Shown here piece by piece: positions 1 to 9,169 of a DNA stretch of 64,000 bases. The stretch is from Rhodoblastus sphagnicola (GTDB lineage Bacteria; Pseudomonadota; Alphaproteobacteria; Rhizobiales; Beijerinckiaceae): assembly GCF_002937075.1 (NCBI RefSeq), contig NZ_NHSJ01000121.1, positions 1 to 64,000 of the forward strand. The letters run 5' to 3'. Within the stretch, counting starts at the first letter, position 1, and each line of letters starts with the position of its first letter. A model generated the notes under the pieces. That model had not been told where the DNA came from. It saw only the letters and a program-made list of their open reading frames with translations, and ran no database searches. The translations under genes were made by a program, and so were the position numbers.

Positions 1-64
1 TCCCGAGCCTGTCGCGGCTGCGGCCGCCTCGACGGGGGCGGCCGCAGCCGCGACAGGCTCGGGA
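1..64. repeat. Perfect 28-bp inverted repeat at the window edge
   Basis: Bases 1-28 are the exact reverse complement of bases 37-64, with an 8-base spacer (29-36). The arms are almost pure G+C and lie inside the reading frame of the leftward partial gene, where they encode a Pro/Ala-rich stretch. The left arm begins at base 1, so it may be longer than seen. It could be a real hairpin in a low-complexity linker or a fold-back artefact at a contig end. Confidence 0.9.
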
Positions 65-1065
65 GTTGACACGACGGGCGCGGGCGCCACGGGCGCGGGA
101 ACGGGCGCCACATGAACGGCCGGAGCGAGGGGCGCGACGAAACGGGCCGACGCGGCAGAGCCGGTCTGTAGTGCGAAACGGGCGCCCATCGCGGTAAACA
201 GGGCGGCGACTTGGCCAAAGGCGCCTTGCTCGAAAGCTGGCGCGGGCTCGGCGACCGGCGCGGGGGGAACCTCGGCCTGAGCTTCGGGTTCGGCGATGGT
301 TTCCGGTTCAGTTCCGGTTCCGGTTCCGGTTCCGATTTCGGCTTCGGCTTCGGGTTCAGGAATGGGGTCCGGCTTCGGATCCTTCAGGCGCGCGCGGGCC
401 TGGAACACCGCATCGGGCGTGCGCGCGAAGCGCACGCGCGGCGCGTCGGCGTCCGCATCCTGGTTGACGCCGCGCATGGCTTGGGCGATGGCCAGCTTGG
501 TCTCCTCAAGGCGCCGCGTGTCCTCTTCGATGCGCCGCGCTTCCGCCTCGGCGCGCAGGCGGGTCTCCTCGGCGACGCGGCGGGTCTCTTCCTCCAGCGC
601 GCGCGCGCGCGCTTCTTCCTCGTCGCGGCGGCGCTGGATGAAGGTCTCGGGCGTGCGGGTGAAGCGCACGCGGCCGGGATCTGCGCTCCAGACCTCCGGC
701 GCGGCCGGCGCCGGCTCGGCGGTCGCCGGCGTTTCGGGCTCGACCCAATCGCCGCGCAGCATCCGCCGCGACTTCAGCGTCGCGGCGGCTTCCTGTTCAG
801 CCAGGTCTTGAGCGCCGGGGGCCGGCGCCGACGCCGGCGCGGCGGGCGAATCGATAAGGATGTCGCCGCTGCGGGGCAGACGGACATAGGTCTGGTAGGG
901 CGTCGGCTGATCGTCGAAATCGAAGCTGCGGTCATAGGCGTCGATCTGGCGGAAATCCATGCCGTCATGGCCGTAATAGGCGCGCTGGGCGAGAAGCGGG
1001 ACGCTCCTGTCGCGCCGGCTGGCTCCAAACAGACGCGCCAGCCATTGATCGAGAATCGTGAACAT
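1..1065 (-). CDS. Partial Pro/Glu/Ala-rich coiled-coil protein, function unknown
   Basis: An open leftward frame starts at an ATG (1063-1065) and runs without a stop off the left edge, giving 355 visible codons. I do not recognise the family. Residues 1-70 look like a folded head (MFTILDQWLARLFG...). A highly charged Glu/Arg/Ala helix, probably a coiled coil, follows around residues 150-190. The motif RVRF(T/A)RTP(E/D) occurs twice, once on each side of the coil. The rest is Pro/Ala/Glu-rich low complexity, including a (Gly-Thr)n run from a hexanucleotide repeat. No signal peptide or membrane segment is seen. It diverges from the sensor kinase gene across about 150 bases. Opposite-strand frames here are shadows. 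A scaffold or polarity protein is possible but unproven. Confidence 0.7.
   Translation of the reverse strand, partial: MFTILDQWLARLFGASRRDRSVPLLAQRAYYGHDGMDFRQIDAYDRSFDFDDQPTPYQTYVRLPRSGDILIDSPAAPASAPAPGAQDLAEQEAAATLKSRRMLRGDWVEPETPATAEPAPAAPEVWSADPGRVRFTRTPETFIQRRRDEEEARARALEEETRRVAEETRLRAEAEARRIEEDTRRLEETKLAIAQAMRGVNQDADADAPRVRFARTPDAVFQARARLKDPKPDPIPEPEAEAEIGTGTGTGTEPETIAEPEAQAEVPPAPVAEPAPAFEQGAFGQVAALFTAMGARFALQTGSAASARFVAPLAPAVHVAPVPAPVAPAPVVSTPEPVAAAAAPVEAAAAATGSG
299..334. repeat. Tandem hexanucleotide repeat (GGTTCC) inside the partial gene
   Basis: About five tandem or near-tandem copies of ggttcc are seen on the plus strand. On the coding (minus) strand they encode alternating Gly-Thr. 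Copy-number change would keep the frame, adding or removing two residues per unit. Confidence 0.75.
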
Positions 1066-1215
1066 GGGGTACCCTACAGAACGCTACCGAACAGGATGAG
1101 ACAATGAAGCCTCACGGTTAAAGAGCGGTTTCCCGTTTCGCATCCTCGTTATGACCAATCGCTAACTTGCCCGCGAAGCCGGCATGAATCATGGTGAAAA
1201 AAAAGGGGACGCGCC

Positions 1216-2676
1216 TTGCCGCCGGCGGAATTCAAGAACACGACATTGGCCCGCCTCGGTTCGGCGGACCGATTCTTTCGCACCACCTCGTTCAAGCTGG
1301 CGCTGGCCTATGTCATCATCGTCGGGCTCGGCTTCACCCTGGCGCTGGGTCATGTCGGAGACAATGTCCGCGCCCTGATCAACGAGCAGATCACCCAGAC
1401 GCTCGACGTCGAATTGAAGGGCCTGACCGACCAATACGAGGAGGGTGGGCTCACCCAATTGGTGAATGTGGTGCAGCGGCGCGCGCAGGCGCCCGGCGCC
1501 TCCATTTATCTCGTCGCCGCCCCCAACGGGATCGGGATCGCCGGCAATGTGCTGGAATTGCCGGCGGACGTGCTGAGCCAGACCGCGCCGATGGAAATAG
1601 CCTATGAGCGGCCGGGCGAGGCGAACGTCCGCCGCCGGGCGCTGGCGCGCGCCTATGTCCTGCCGGACGGATTCCGACTTCTCGTCGGCCAGGATCTCGA
1701 GGACCGCGAGCGCCTTGGCCGCATTCTCAGCGCGGCCCTGATGGGATCGCTGCCCTGGCTGCTGGCGATCGGCGCGTTCGGCGGCTTTATCGTGGCGCGA
1801 CGCCTGCTCCAGCGTGTGGACGCCATGAGCGCCAAGGCCACGACCCTGCTGCAGGAAGACCTTACGGGACGCTTGCCGCTGTCGGGCGCGGGCGACGAGA
1901 TCGACCGGCTCGCGCAGAATCTCAACGCCATGCTCGACCGCATCGCCAAGCTGGTGGAGGGCATAAGGCAGGTGTCCGACAACATCGCCCATGATCTGCG
2001 CACCCCGCTGACGCGGCTGCGCAACAACGCCGAGCAGGCCCTGATGGCCGACCGGGGCGATTCGGCGGACGGCGATTCGGCGAGCCGACAGGCCTCGCTG
2101 AAGCAAGCGCTGGAGCATGTGATCGAGGAGGCCGACGGCCTCATCCGCATCTTCAACGCGCTGCTGCTGATCGCCCGCGCCGAGACCCACACTTCATCGG
2201 AAGGGTTTACCGAACTTGACGGGGCGGCGCTCGCCGCCGACATGGTCGAACTCTACGAACCCTCGGCGGAGGAGCGCGGCGTGCATCTCAAGGTCGCGGC
2301 GCGAGGCGCGGAAAAGTTTCGCGGTCATCGCGAGTTGATCGGCCAGGCCCTGGCCAATCTCATCGACAACGCCCTGAAATATGGCGAACCGCCGCTGCCC
2401 GGACAGTTCGGCGAAGTGACGGTGGGCGCGGCCGGCGACGCCCGCGCGGTCGAAATTTTTGTCGCGGATCGCGGGCCGGGCATACCCGCCGCCGACCGCG
2501 AGCGTGTGCTGGAGCGCTTCGTGCGGCTGGAGGCGTCGCGCTCGCGCCCCGGCTCCGGCCTGGGCCTGTCGCTGGCGGCGGCCGTGGCGCGGCTGCACGG
2601 CGGCCAGTTGCGCGTCGAGAACAATGAACCCGGTTTGCGCGTGACGCTGCGCCTGCCGCGCGAGGCCGCGTCATGA
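1216..2676 (+). CDS. Membrane sensor histidine kinase
   Basis: Two-component sensor kinase of 486 aa. Order of parts: membrane segment about residues 26-46, periplasmic sensor about 47-170, second membrane segment about 176-197, HAMP linker, HisKA dimerisation helix with the phosphorylated His in NIAHDLRTPLTRLR (His259), then a HATPase_c domain with the N box (NLIDNALKYG), DRGPGIP and GSGLGLSL. The chosen start is TTG at 1216, preceded by aaaagggga; the in-window ATGs upstream are in other frames. It overlaps glnE by ATGA, so the two are translationally coupled. No response regulator lies next to it in the window, so the partner is unknown. Confidence 0.9.
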   Translation: MPPAEFKNTTLARLGSADRFFRTTSFKLALAYVIIVGLGFTLALGHVGDNVRALINEQITQTLDVELKGLTDQYEEGGLTQLVNVVQRRAQAPGASIYLVAAPNGIGIAGNVLELPADVLSQTAPMEIAYERPGEANVRRRALARAYVLPDGFRLLVGQDLEDRERLGRILSAALMGSLPWLLAIGAFGGFIVARRLLQRVDAMSAKATTLLQEDLTGRLPLSGAGDEIDRLAQNLNAMLDRIAKLVEGIRQVSDNIAHDLRTPLTRLRNNAEQALMADRGDSADGDSASRQASLKQALEHVIEEADGLIRIFNALLLIARAETHTSSEGFTELDGAALAADMVELYEPSAEERGVHLKVAARGAEKFRGHRELIGQALANLIDNALKYGEPPLPGQFGEVTVGAAGDARAVEIFVADRGPGIPAADRERVLERFVRLEASRSRPGSGLGLSLAAAVARLHGGQLRVENNEPGLRVTLRLPREAAS

Positions 2677-5567
2677 CCGCGCTGGCGTTCCCCCGTCCGG
2701 CGCAAAAGACGCACGCGCAGGTCCGTCTCAAGGACCTGCTCGTGGAGGCGCCCGACCTCGCCGACCTGCCGCAATGGCCCGCCTTTCAACCTCTGGCCCT
2801 GGGGCTGGCCGACCAGTCGCCGTTCTTGTGGGGTCTGATCACGCGCGATCCCGACCGGCTCAAGCGCATCCTGCGCCAGGAGGAGCCGGAGGCGGCGCTG
2901 GACGCCGCTTTGGCGCCGCTCAAGGAATGCGGGACGGCCTCATGTTCGGAAGCCCGCGCGATGACCCTGCTGCGCAAGGCCAAGCAGGAAAGCGCGCTGC
3001 TGATCGCCTTGGCGGATCTTTGCGGCGTGTTCGACGTGGTGGCGACGACCGGGGCCTTGTCGCGCGCCGCCGACGCCCTCGTCGGGGCCGCCCTGCGCGC
3101 GGCTTTGCGGCTTGCGGGCGACAGGCTGGACTGGGGGGGCGGCGAACCCGACGAGTTGCGTTGCGGCCTGACCGTTCTGGCGCTCGGCAAGCATGGCGCG
3201 AGGGAGTTGAACTATTCGTCCGACACCGATCTCGTGGTGTTTTTTGACGGCCAGTCGCCGGTTCTGGACGCGGGACAAGGCGCCAAGACCAATGCCGTGC
3301 GCCTGACCCAGCATCTGGTCAAACTGCTGAACGAGCACACCGGCGACGGCTATGTCTTGCGCGTCGATCTGCGGTTGCGGCCCGACCCCGGCTCCACGGC
3401 GATCGCGGTCTCGCTCGACGCCGCGCGGCATTATTACGAGACGCTCGGCCAGAACTGGGAGCGCGCCGCCTTCATCAAGGCGCGGCCGATCGCCGGCGAC
3501 ATCGCCCTTGGCGAAGATTTCCTGGCCGAACTGTCCCCCTTCATCTGGCGCAAATATTTCGACTACGCGGCGATCGCTGACGTCCACGCCATGAAACGCC
3601 AGATTCACGCGGTCAAAGGCCATGCGGAAATCGCCGTCGCCGGCCATGACGTAAAGCTCGGGCGCGGCGGCATCCGCGAAATCGAATTTTTCGTGCAGAC
3701 CCAGCAGCTCATTTTCGGCGGCCGCCGCAAGCAATTGCGCGGCTCGCGCACGCTCGACATGCTGAAACAGCTCCAGGCGGACCAGTGGATCACGCCGCAA
3801 GCGGTGGCCGAACTCAGTGAGGCCTATTGTTTTCTGCGCGGCGTCGAGCATCGGCTGCAAATGCTCAACGACCTCCAGACCCAGCGCCTTCCCGCCGATG
3901 AAGACGCGTTAAAGGCTTTCGCCCGGTTCTGCGGTTTTCCCGGCGTCGCCGGCTTTTCCGCCGCTTTGATCAAGCGGCTGCGCGCGGTGGAGAAACATTA
4001 CGCCCGGCTGTTCGAAAGCGCGCCGGGCCTGGATTCGCGCGCCGGGAGTCTCGTCTTCACCGGCTCCGGCGACGACCCGGAAACGCTGGACACGCTGCGT
4101 GAAATGGGGTTTCGCGACCCGGCCGGCGCGGCCGAGACCGTGCGCGGCTGGCATTTCGGCCGCCGCCCGGCGGTGCGCAGCGCCCGCGCCCGCGAGGTGC
4201 TGACCGAGCTCATCCCAGCCCTGCTCAACGCCTTTTCGAAGTCGGGCGACGCCGATTCGGCCATCGCCGCCTTCGACGAGGCGATGGCGCGCATGCCGGC
4301 GGCGGTGGAGCTGTTCTCGCTGTTGAAATCGCATGAGGCGATGCGGCAATTGTTCGCCGACATTCTGGGCGGCGCCCCGCGCCTCGCCGAAGTGGTGGCG
4401 CAAAAGCCCAATGTGCTGGACGCGGCCATCGACCAGGGTCTGTTGGCCATCGTCGGCGACGAGGAGGATTATCTGCGCCGTCTCGAAGGTTTTCACGAGA
4501 GCGGGTCCAGCCTCGAAGACTTTCTCGACATCGCCCGCACCTTCGCCACGGAAGAAAAGTTCTTGATCGGCCTGCGGCTGTTCGCGGAGTTGATCGAGCC
4601 GGAGCAGGCGGCGCGCTCCTATTCGGCGTTGGCGGGCGCGCTGATTCGCGCTTGCCTGACGCGCGTCGAGGAGGTTTTCGTCGCCGAACACGGCGGCCCG
4701 CCGGGCGGCCGCTTCGCGGTGCTCGGCTTCGGCAAGCTCGGCTCGCGCGAAATGACCGCGACCTCCGATCTCGATCTGGTGGCGGTCTATGATTTCGACC
4801 CGGAAAACCCGGAATCCGACGGCGCCAAGCCGCTGCACGCCTCCGTCTATTACGGTCGCCTCACCCAGCGCCTGATCGCCGCGCTCTCGGCGCCGACGCG
4901 CCGTGGAAAACTCTTTTCGGTGGACATGCGGCTGCGCCCGTCCGGCAACCAGGGCCCGGTGGCGGCGCGGCTCTCGACTTTTGGCGCCTATCAGGCCGAA
5001 CATGCGGAAATCTGGGAGCATATGGCGCTGACCCGCGCCCGGCCGATCGCGGGCGACGCCAGTTTACGCGAAGATGTCAGGGCGATCATCGACTCCACCT
5101 TGTTCGTCAAGCGCGATTTCGCCCTTCTGGCGAAGGAGGCGCTGACGATGCGGAGGTTGATCGAAAAGGAGAAGGGTTTTGCGGGGCCGTGGGATCTGAA
5201 ACTGGCGCCGGGCGGGCTGCTCGACATTGAATTCATCGCGCAGACGCTGGCGCTGGCCCACGGTTTCAAGAAACGCAGTTTTCGCACGCAGGGCACGGCG
5301 GAGATTCTGGCGGCCGCGTCGGGCCGCGCGCTCGACCCGGACGTCGCGGCGCGGTTGGGCGAGGCTTTGGCTTTATTCTCCAAGGTGACGCAATGGCTGC
5401 GGTTGAGCCTCGGCGAGGGCGCCGATCCCGCCCAAGCGGCTGAGGGCGTCAAGCGGCGGTTGGCGGTGGCGGCGGGTCTGCCGGATTTTTCGCGGCTGGA
5501 GCGGGATTTGGCGGAACGGCGCAAGGAGGTGCGGCGGATTTTCGAGGCGTTCATGGCGGCAAGCTGA
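2673..5567 (+). CDS. glnE: Bifunctional glutamine synthetase adenylyltransferase/adenylyl-removing enzyme
   Basis: GlnE (964 aa) adds AMP to glutamine synthetase and removes it, tuning ammonium assimilation to nitrogen status under PII control. Two nucleotidyltransferase modules are visible. The N-terminal deadenylylase-side domain has GLTVLALGKHGARELNYSSDTDL at about residues 165-190. The C-terminal adenylylase domain has FGKLGSREMTATSDLDL at about residues 685-705. Each is followed by the partner helical region with a GGIREIEF or GGLLDIEF motif. Length is normal for the family. The ATG overlaps the stop of the sensor kinase (ATGA), with a gagg about 8 bases upstream. Coupling to a sensor kinase recalls alphaproteobacterial gene order, but the signal is unknown. 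Confidence 0.97.
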   Translation: MTALAFPRPAQKTHAQVRLKDLLVEAPDLADLPQWPAFQPLALGLADQSPFLWGLITRDPDRLKRILRQEEPEAALDAALAPLKECGTASCSEARAMTLLRKAKQESALLIALADLCGVFDVVATTGALSRAADALVGAALRAALRLAGDRLDWGGGEPDELRCGLTVLALGKHGARELNYSSDTDLVVFFDGQSPVLDAGQGAKTNAVRLTQHLVKLLNEHTGDGYVLRVDLRLRPDPGSTAIAVSLDAARHYYETLGQNWERAAFIKARPIAGDIALGEDFLAELSPFIWRKYFDYAAIADVHAMKRQIHAVKGHAEIAVAGHDVKLGRGGIREIEFFVQTQQLIFGGRRKQLRGSRTLDMLKQLQADQWITPQAVAELSEAYCFLRGVEHRLQMLNDLQTQRLPADEDALKAFARFCGFPGVAGFSAALIKRLRAVEKHYARLFESAPGLDSRAGSLVFTGSGDDPETLDTLREMGFRDPAGAAETVRGWHFGRRPAVRSARAREVLTELIPALLNAFSKSGDADSAIAAFDEAMARMPAAVELFSLLKSHEAMRQLFADILGGAPRLAEVVAQKPNVLDAAIDQGLLAIVGDEEDYLRRLEGFHESGSSLEDFLDIARTFATEEKFLIGLRLFAELIEPEQAARSYSALAGALIRACLTRVEEVFVAEHGGPPGGRFAVLGFGKLGSREMTATSDLDLVAVYDFDPENPESDGAKPLHASVYYGRLTQRLIAALSAPTRRGKLFSVDMRLRPSGNQGPVAARLSTFGAYQAEHAEIWEHMALTRARPIAGDASLREDVRAIIDSTLFVKRDFALLAKEALTMRRLIEKEKGFAGPWDLKLAPGGLLDIEFIAQTLALAHGFKKRSFRTQGTAEILAAASGRALDPDVAARLGEALALFSKVTQWLRLSLGEGADPAQAAEGVKRRLAVAAGLPDFSRLERDLAERRKEVRRIFEAFMAAS

Positions 5568-5669
5568 AGATCACCCGCCAATGTTGGACCTGCGGCGGCG
5601 CGGAGCCGTCGTCGAAAAGCCCGGCTTCGGCGTTATTGACGCCCTGACCCGAACGCGCGACAACCTCCG

Positions 5670-7691
5670 ATGACCTTGAACCCGCAAACAGCGAAACCCC
5701 TGTTCTCCTACCGCAAATATTGGGCGCACCGCTTTGGCGTGGCCCCCTTCCTGCCCATGTCGCGCGCGGAAATGGAGGTTTTGGGCTGGGACTCCTGCGA
5801 CATCATCCTCGTCACCGGCGACGCCTATATCGACCATCCCAGTTTCGGCATGGCCATCATCGGCCGCCTGCTGGAATCCCAGGGTTTTCGCGTCGGCATT
5901 ATCGCGCAGCCCGACTGGAGCGGCGCGGAAGCTTTCAAAATTTTGGGAAAACCCAATCTGTTCTGGGGCGTGACCTCCGGCAACATGGATTCCATGGTCA
6001 ACCGCTACACGTCCGACCGGAAATTGCGCCACAATGATTCCTATACGCCGGGTGGCGAGGGCGGCAAACGGCCGGATCGCGCCGTCATCGTCTATGCCCA
6101 GCGCTGCCGCGAGGCGTTTCCCGAAATCCCGATCGTCATCGGCGGCATCGAGGCCTCGCTGCGCCGCATCGCCCATTACGATTACTGGTCCGACAAGATT
6201 CGCCGCTCGGTGCTGATGGATTCCAAGGCCGACCTGCTGCTTTACGGCAATGCCGAGCGCGCCCTGGTCGAAACCGCCCACCGCCTCGCCAAAAAGGGTC
6301 TCGACCAGGATTTTTCCGACATTCGCGGCCTCGCCTTTATGCGCGACTCCGCGCCTGAGGGCTGGACCGAAGCCCCCGCCGACGACCTCGATGGAGACGA
6401 GGGCGTTCATGTCAAGGGCGACAATGTCGTGGTGCGCCTGCCCGCCTATGATCAGGTGGTGGTGGAACCGGAATCCTATGCCCGCGCCTCCCGCGTGCTG
6501 CACCGCGAGAGCAACCCCGGCAATGCCCGCCCCCTGATTCAAAAGCATGGCAAAAGGGAAGTCTGGCTCACGCCGCCGCCGATCCCGCTGACCACGCCGG
6601 AAATGGATGCGGTTTACGGCCTGCCCTACGCCCGCGCGCCGCATCCCGCCTATGGCGAGCGCAAAATCCCGGCGTGGGAGATGATCCGGCATTCCGTCAC
6701 CATTATGCGCGGCTGTTTCGGCGGCTGTTCCTTCTGCTCGATCACCGAGCACGAGGGCCGTGTGATCCAGAGCCGGTCGGAAGACTCGATCCTCAAGGAA
6801 ATCGAGGAGATCCGCGACAAGACCGAAGGGTTTACCGGCGTCATCTCCGATATTGGCGGCCCCACCGCCAACATGTACCGCATGGCCTGCAAGGACAAGC
6901 AGACCGAAAGCGTCTGCCGCCGCCTCTCCTGCGTCTATCCCGACATCTGCAAGAATCTGGACACCAGCCACGACGCCCTGATCCAGCTTTACCGCAAGGC
7001 CCGCGAACTCAAGGGGATCAGGCGGGTGATGGTGGCCTCCGGCGTGCGCTACGATCTCGCGGTGAAAAGCCCGGCCTATGTCAAGGAACTGGTCGCCCAT
7101 CACGTCGGCGGCTATCTGAAAATCGCGCCGGAGCACACCGAGACCGGGCCGCTGTCCAAAATGATGAAGCCGGGCATAGGCGCCTATGACAAGTTCAAGG
7201 ACATGTTCGACCGCGCCGCGCGCGAAGCCAATAAGGAATATTATCTCATTCCCTATTTCATCGCGGCCCATCCCGGCACGACCGACGAGGACATGATGAA
7301 CCTCGCGCTCTGGCTCAAGCGCAACAAATACCGCGCCGATCAGGTCCAGACCTTTTTGCCCTCGCCGATGGCGCTCTCCACCGCCATGTATCATTCCGGC
7401 TTCAATCCATTAAAGCCCGTACGCCACGGCGCCTCCGAAGCGGTGGGCGCCATCAAGGGGCTGCGCCAGCGCCGGTTGCATAAGGCGTTTCTGCGTTACC
7501 ACGATCCGGAAAACTGGCCGATGCTGCGCGAGGCTCTGAAAAACATGGGCCGCGCCGACCTGATCGGGCCGGGCAAGCATCAACTCGTGCCCAACTGGCA
7601 ACCGGCGGGAACCGGCGGAAAGGACGCGCGGCCGGGTTCGGGGCAACGAAACGCCAAGGCGCGGAAATTCCTGACAAAAGGCGTGATCTAA
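5670..7691 (+). CDS. ygiQ: YgiQ family radical SAM protein
   Basis: This 673-aa protein matches the YgiQ (UPF0313) radical SAM family, whose substrate is not established. The N-terminal cobalamin-binding-like region includes [18 protein letters not shown]. The radical SAM cluster motif CxxxCxxC lies in [18 protein letters not shown] at about residue 348. The C-terminus ends in a basic tail. Length is typical. It stands alone, about 100 bases after glnE and about 130 before trxA. A 607-aa open frame on the opposite strand is a codon-bias shadow. A decayed copy of its N-terminal coding region lies inverted at about 9.0-9.16 kb. Confidence 0.93.
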   Translation: MTLNPQTAKPLFSYRKYWAHRFGVAPFLPMSRAEMEVLGWDSCDIILVTGDAYIDHPSFGMAIIGRLLESQGFRVGIIAQPDWSGAEAFKILGKPNLFWGVTSGNMDSMVNRYTSDRKLRHNDSYTPGGEGGKRPDRAVIVYAQRCREAFPEIPIVIGGIEASLRRIAHYDYWSDKIRRSVLMDSKADLLLYGNAERALVETAHRLAKKGLDQDFSDIRGLAFMRDSAPEGWTEAPADDLDGDEGVHVKGDNVVVRLPAYDQVVVEPESYARASRVLHRESNPGNARPLIQKHGKREVWLTPPPIPLTTPEMDAVYGLPYARAPHPAYGERKIPAWEMIRHSVTIMRGCFGGCSFCSITEHEGRVIQSRSEDSILKEIEEIRDKTEGFTGVISDIGGPTANMYRMACKDKQTESVCRRLSCVYPDICKNLDTSHDALIQLYRKARELKGIRRVMVASGVRYDLAVKSPAYVKELVAHHVGGYLKIAPEHTETGPLSKMMKPGIGAYDKFKDMFDRAAREANKEYYLIPYFIAAHPGTTDEDMMNLALWLKRNKYRADQVQTFLPSPMALSTAMYHSGFNPLKPVRHGASEAVGAIKGLRQRRLHKAFLRYHDPENWPMLREALKNMGRADLIGPGKHQLVPNWQPAGTGGKDARPGSGQRNAKARKFLTKGVI

Positions 7692-7821
7692 CGCCGTTTG
7701 GTCAACGCGCGTTCACCCCGTTCGCCCCAATCCGCGCCTTGACGGCGGATGCCGCCAACCCTAGGTTTCACGCAACTGGACGCGCCCAAGATTCGCGCCC
7801 TCCCCCATCAGCGAGGTTCTC

Positions 7822-8148
7822 ATGTCCACCGTCAAAGTCACCGACGCCACTTTCGAATCGGACGTTCTGCAATCCGCCGAACCGGTGGTGGTTGATTTCT
7901 GGGCGGAGTGGTGCGGACCGTGCAAGATGATCGGCCCGTCGCTCGAAGACCTCGCCAAGGATTATGCCGGCCAAGTGAAGATCGCCAAGGTCAATGTCGA
8001 TGAAAACCCGGGCATCGCGGGCAAGCTGGGCATCCGCTCCATTCCGACCCTGATGCTGTTCAAGGACGGCAAGGTCGCCTCGCAAAAGGTCGGCGCGGCG
8101 CCCAAGGGCGAACTCGACAAATGGATCAGGGCCGGCGCCGGCCTCTGA
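7822..8148 (+). CDS. trxA: Thioredoxin
   Basis: Small cytosolic thioredoxin (108 aa), a general protein-disulfide reductant fed by thioredoxin reductase. The active site WCGPC is at residues 30-34 (Cys31 and Cys34), inside the family context [16 protein letters not shown]. The conserved cis-proline loop SIPTLMLF is also present. Length is standard and there is no signal peptide. The ATG is preceded by gagg five bases upstream. It is followed closely by a strong intrinsic terminator, so it is probably a single-gene transcript. Confidence 0.97.
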   Translation: MSTVKVTDATFESDVLQSAEPVVVDFWAEWCGPCKMIGPSLEDLAKDYAGQVKIAKVNVDENPGIAGKLGIRSIPTLMLFKDGKVASQKVGAAPKGELDKWIRAGAGL

Positions 8149-8166
8149 TCGGTTGTTCCAAATAAA

Positions 8167-8200
8167 GGGGCCGCTCGTCGTCCGCGAGCGGCCCCTTTTT
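8167..8200 (+). terminator. Intrinsic terminator after trxA
   Basis: An 11-bp G+C-rich stem (8167-8177 with 8185-8195) with a 7-base loop is followed at once by TTTTT. It sits 18 bases after the trxA stop and just before the end of the convergent ydfG, so it separates the two transcripts. Confidence 0.92.
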
Positions 8201-8201
8201 G

Positions 8202-8951
8202 TTACCGACGCTTCACCGCGAAACCGCCCCCCGCCTGGCAGGTCGGCATCAGCTCCAGATGGTTGATGTTGACATGCGGCGGCAACGAAACCAGCCAGGC
8301 CACGGTTTCCGCGATATCCTCCGGCGTCAGCGACTGCGTGCCCTCGTAAACCGCCGCCGCCTTGGCCTTGTCGCCGCCAAACCGCACCAGCGAGAATTCA
8401 GAACCGTCGGCCATGCCCGGCTCGATGTCGGTGGCGCGCACATTGTAGCCGGCGAGATCGCTGCGCAAATTCTGCGTGAACTGGCGCACGAAAGCTTTTG
8501 TCCCGCCATAGACGTGGCCGCCGCCATAGGCGTAATTGGCCGCCACCGAACCCAGATTGACGATCAGTCCGTCATTGCGCGCCACCATTTGCGGCAAGAC
8601 CGCGCGGGTCATGTGCGCGAGGCCGGTGACATTGGTGGCGATCATCCGGTCCCAATCGCTGAGATCGGCCTCCCACGCCGGCCCAAGTCCAAGAGCAAGG
8701 CCCGCATTGTTGACGAGCACGTCGATCTCGCGCCAGCCTTCCGGCAGAGACGGGACGAAAGCGGCGATGGCCGCCGTATCCATCATGTCCAGCCGCCTCG
8801 GCAGGAGGTTCGGCCCGAGTTCCGCGGCCAGTTCTTCGAGCCGCTCCAGCCGCCGCCCCGTGGCGATCACCCGATGACCGTCGCGAATGGAGCGTCGCGC
8901 GATGGCCTCGCCAAAACCGGCCGTCGCGCCGGTGACCAACAACGTTTTCAT
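8202..8951 (-). CDS. ydfG: NADP-dependent short-chain dehydrogenase, YdfG type
   Basis: Classical SDR (249 aa) closely resembling YdfG, an NADP-dependent 3-hydroxy acid (allo-threonine/serine) dehydrogenase that also reduces malonic semialdehyde. The Rossmann motif TGATAGFGEAIA is at the N-terminus, followed by ATGRR, which favours NADP. NNAGLALG, the catalytic Ser (GSVAANYAYGG) and YGGTK follow, and the C-terminal HVNINHLELMP is typical of YdfG. The start at 8951 (MKTLLVTGA) is chosen because aggac lies 7 bases upstream and it matches the family. A longer in-frame extension to 9008 runs into pseudogene remains and is rejected. Confidence 0.9.
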   Translation of the reverse strand: MKTLLVTGATAGFGEAIARRSIRDGHRVIATGRRLERLEELAAELGPNLLPRRLDMMDTAAIAAFVPSLPEGWREIDVLVNNAGLALGLGPAWEADLSDWDRMIATNVTGLAHMTRAVLPQMVARNDGLIVNLGSVAANYAYGGGHVYGGTKAFVRQFTQNLRSDLAGYNVRATDIEPGMADGSEFSLVRFGGDKAKAAAVYEGTQSLTPEDIAETVAWLVSLPPHVNINHLELMPTCQAGGGFAVKRR

Positions 8952-9007
8952 GCAAATGTCCTGCGTTGGAGGGAGAACAGTCTGGCCCATCCTGTACCGG
9001 GATGGCA

Positions 9008-9160
9008 AATGACCAAAGGCCGGGATTATCCGCCCCTAAACCCGGGGTTCCATACGACTGCCGATGAGGGCCATGTCGAAGCTGGGAGGATCGAAACAGG
9101 CGTCGCCGGCGACGAGGATGATGGCGCGGGCGTTTCGGCCCAGCGCCTCCATGTCCACTC
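9008..9160 (-). pseudogene. Decayed ygiQ N-terminal fragment
   Basis: The minus strand from about 9160 reads VDMEALGRNARAIILV, then AGDACFDPPSFDMALIGS, which aligns without gaps to residues about 33-70 of the intact YgiQ protein at 5.67-7.69 kb ([18 protein letters not shown], then PSFGMAIIG). The frame meets a TAG at 9036-9038. A one-base shift then recovers GFRGG and a further shift IIPA, matching [10 protein letters not shown]. No other ygiQ part is seen nearby. It is therefore a truncated, frameshifted duplicate, inverted with respect to the intact gene. Fragment edges are approximate. Confidence 0.8.
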
Positions 9161-9169
9161 TGAATAATT

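Noticed and set aside
211-1107. Rightward open frame of 298 codons over the partial left gene
   Set aside because: It is the antisense of a better-supported leftward frame, has low-complexity Arg/Gly composition and no ribosome site.
5571-7394. Leftward 607-codon open frame antisense to ygiQ
   Set aside because: The plus-strand ygiQ protein is a clear family member; the antisense frame is open because of high G+C codon bias.
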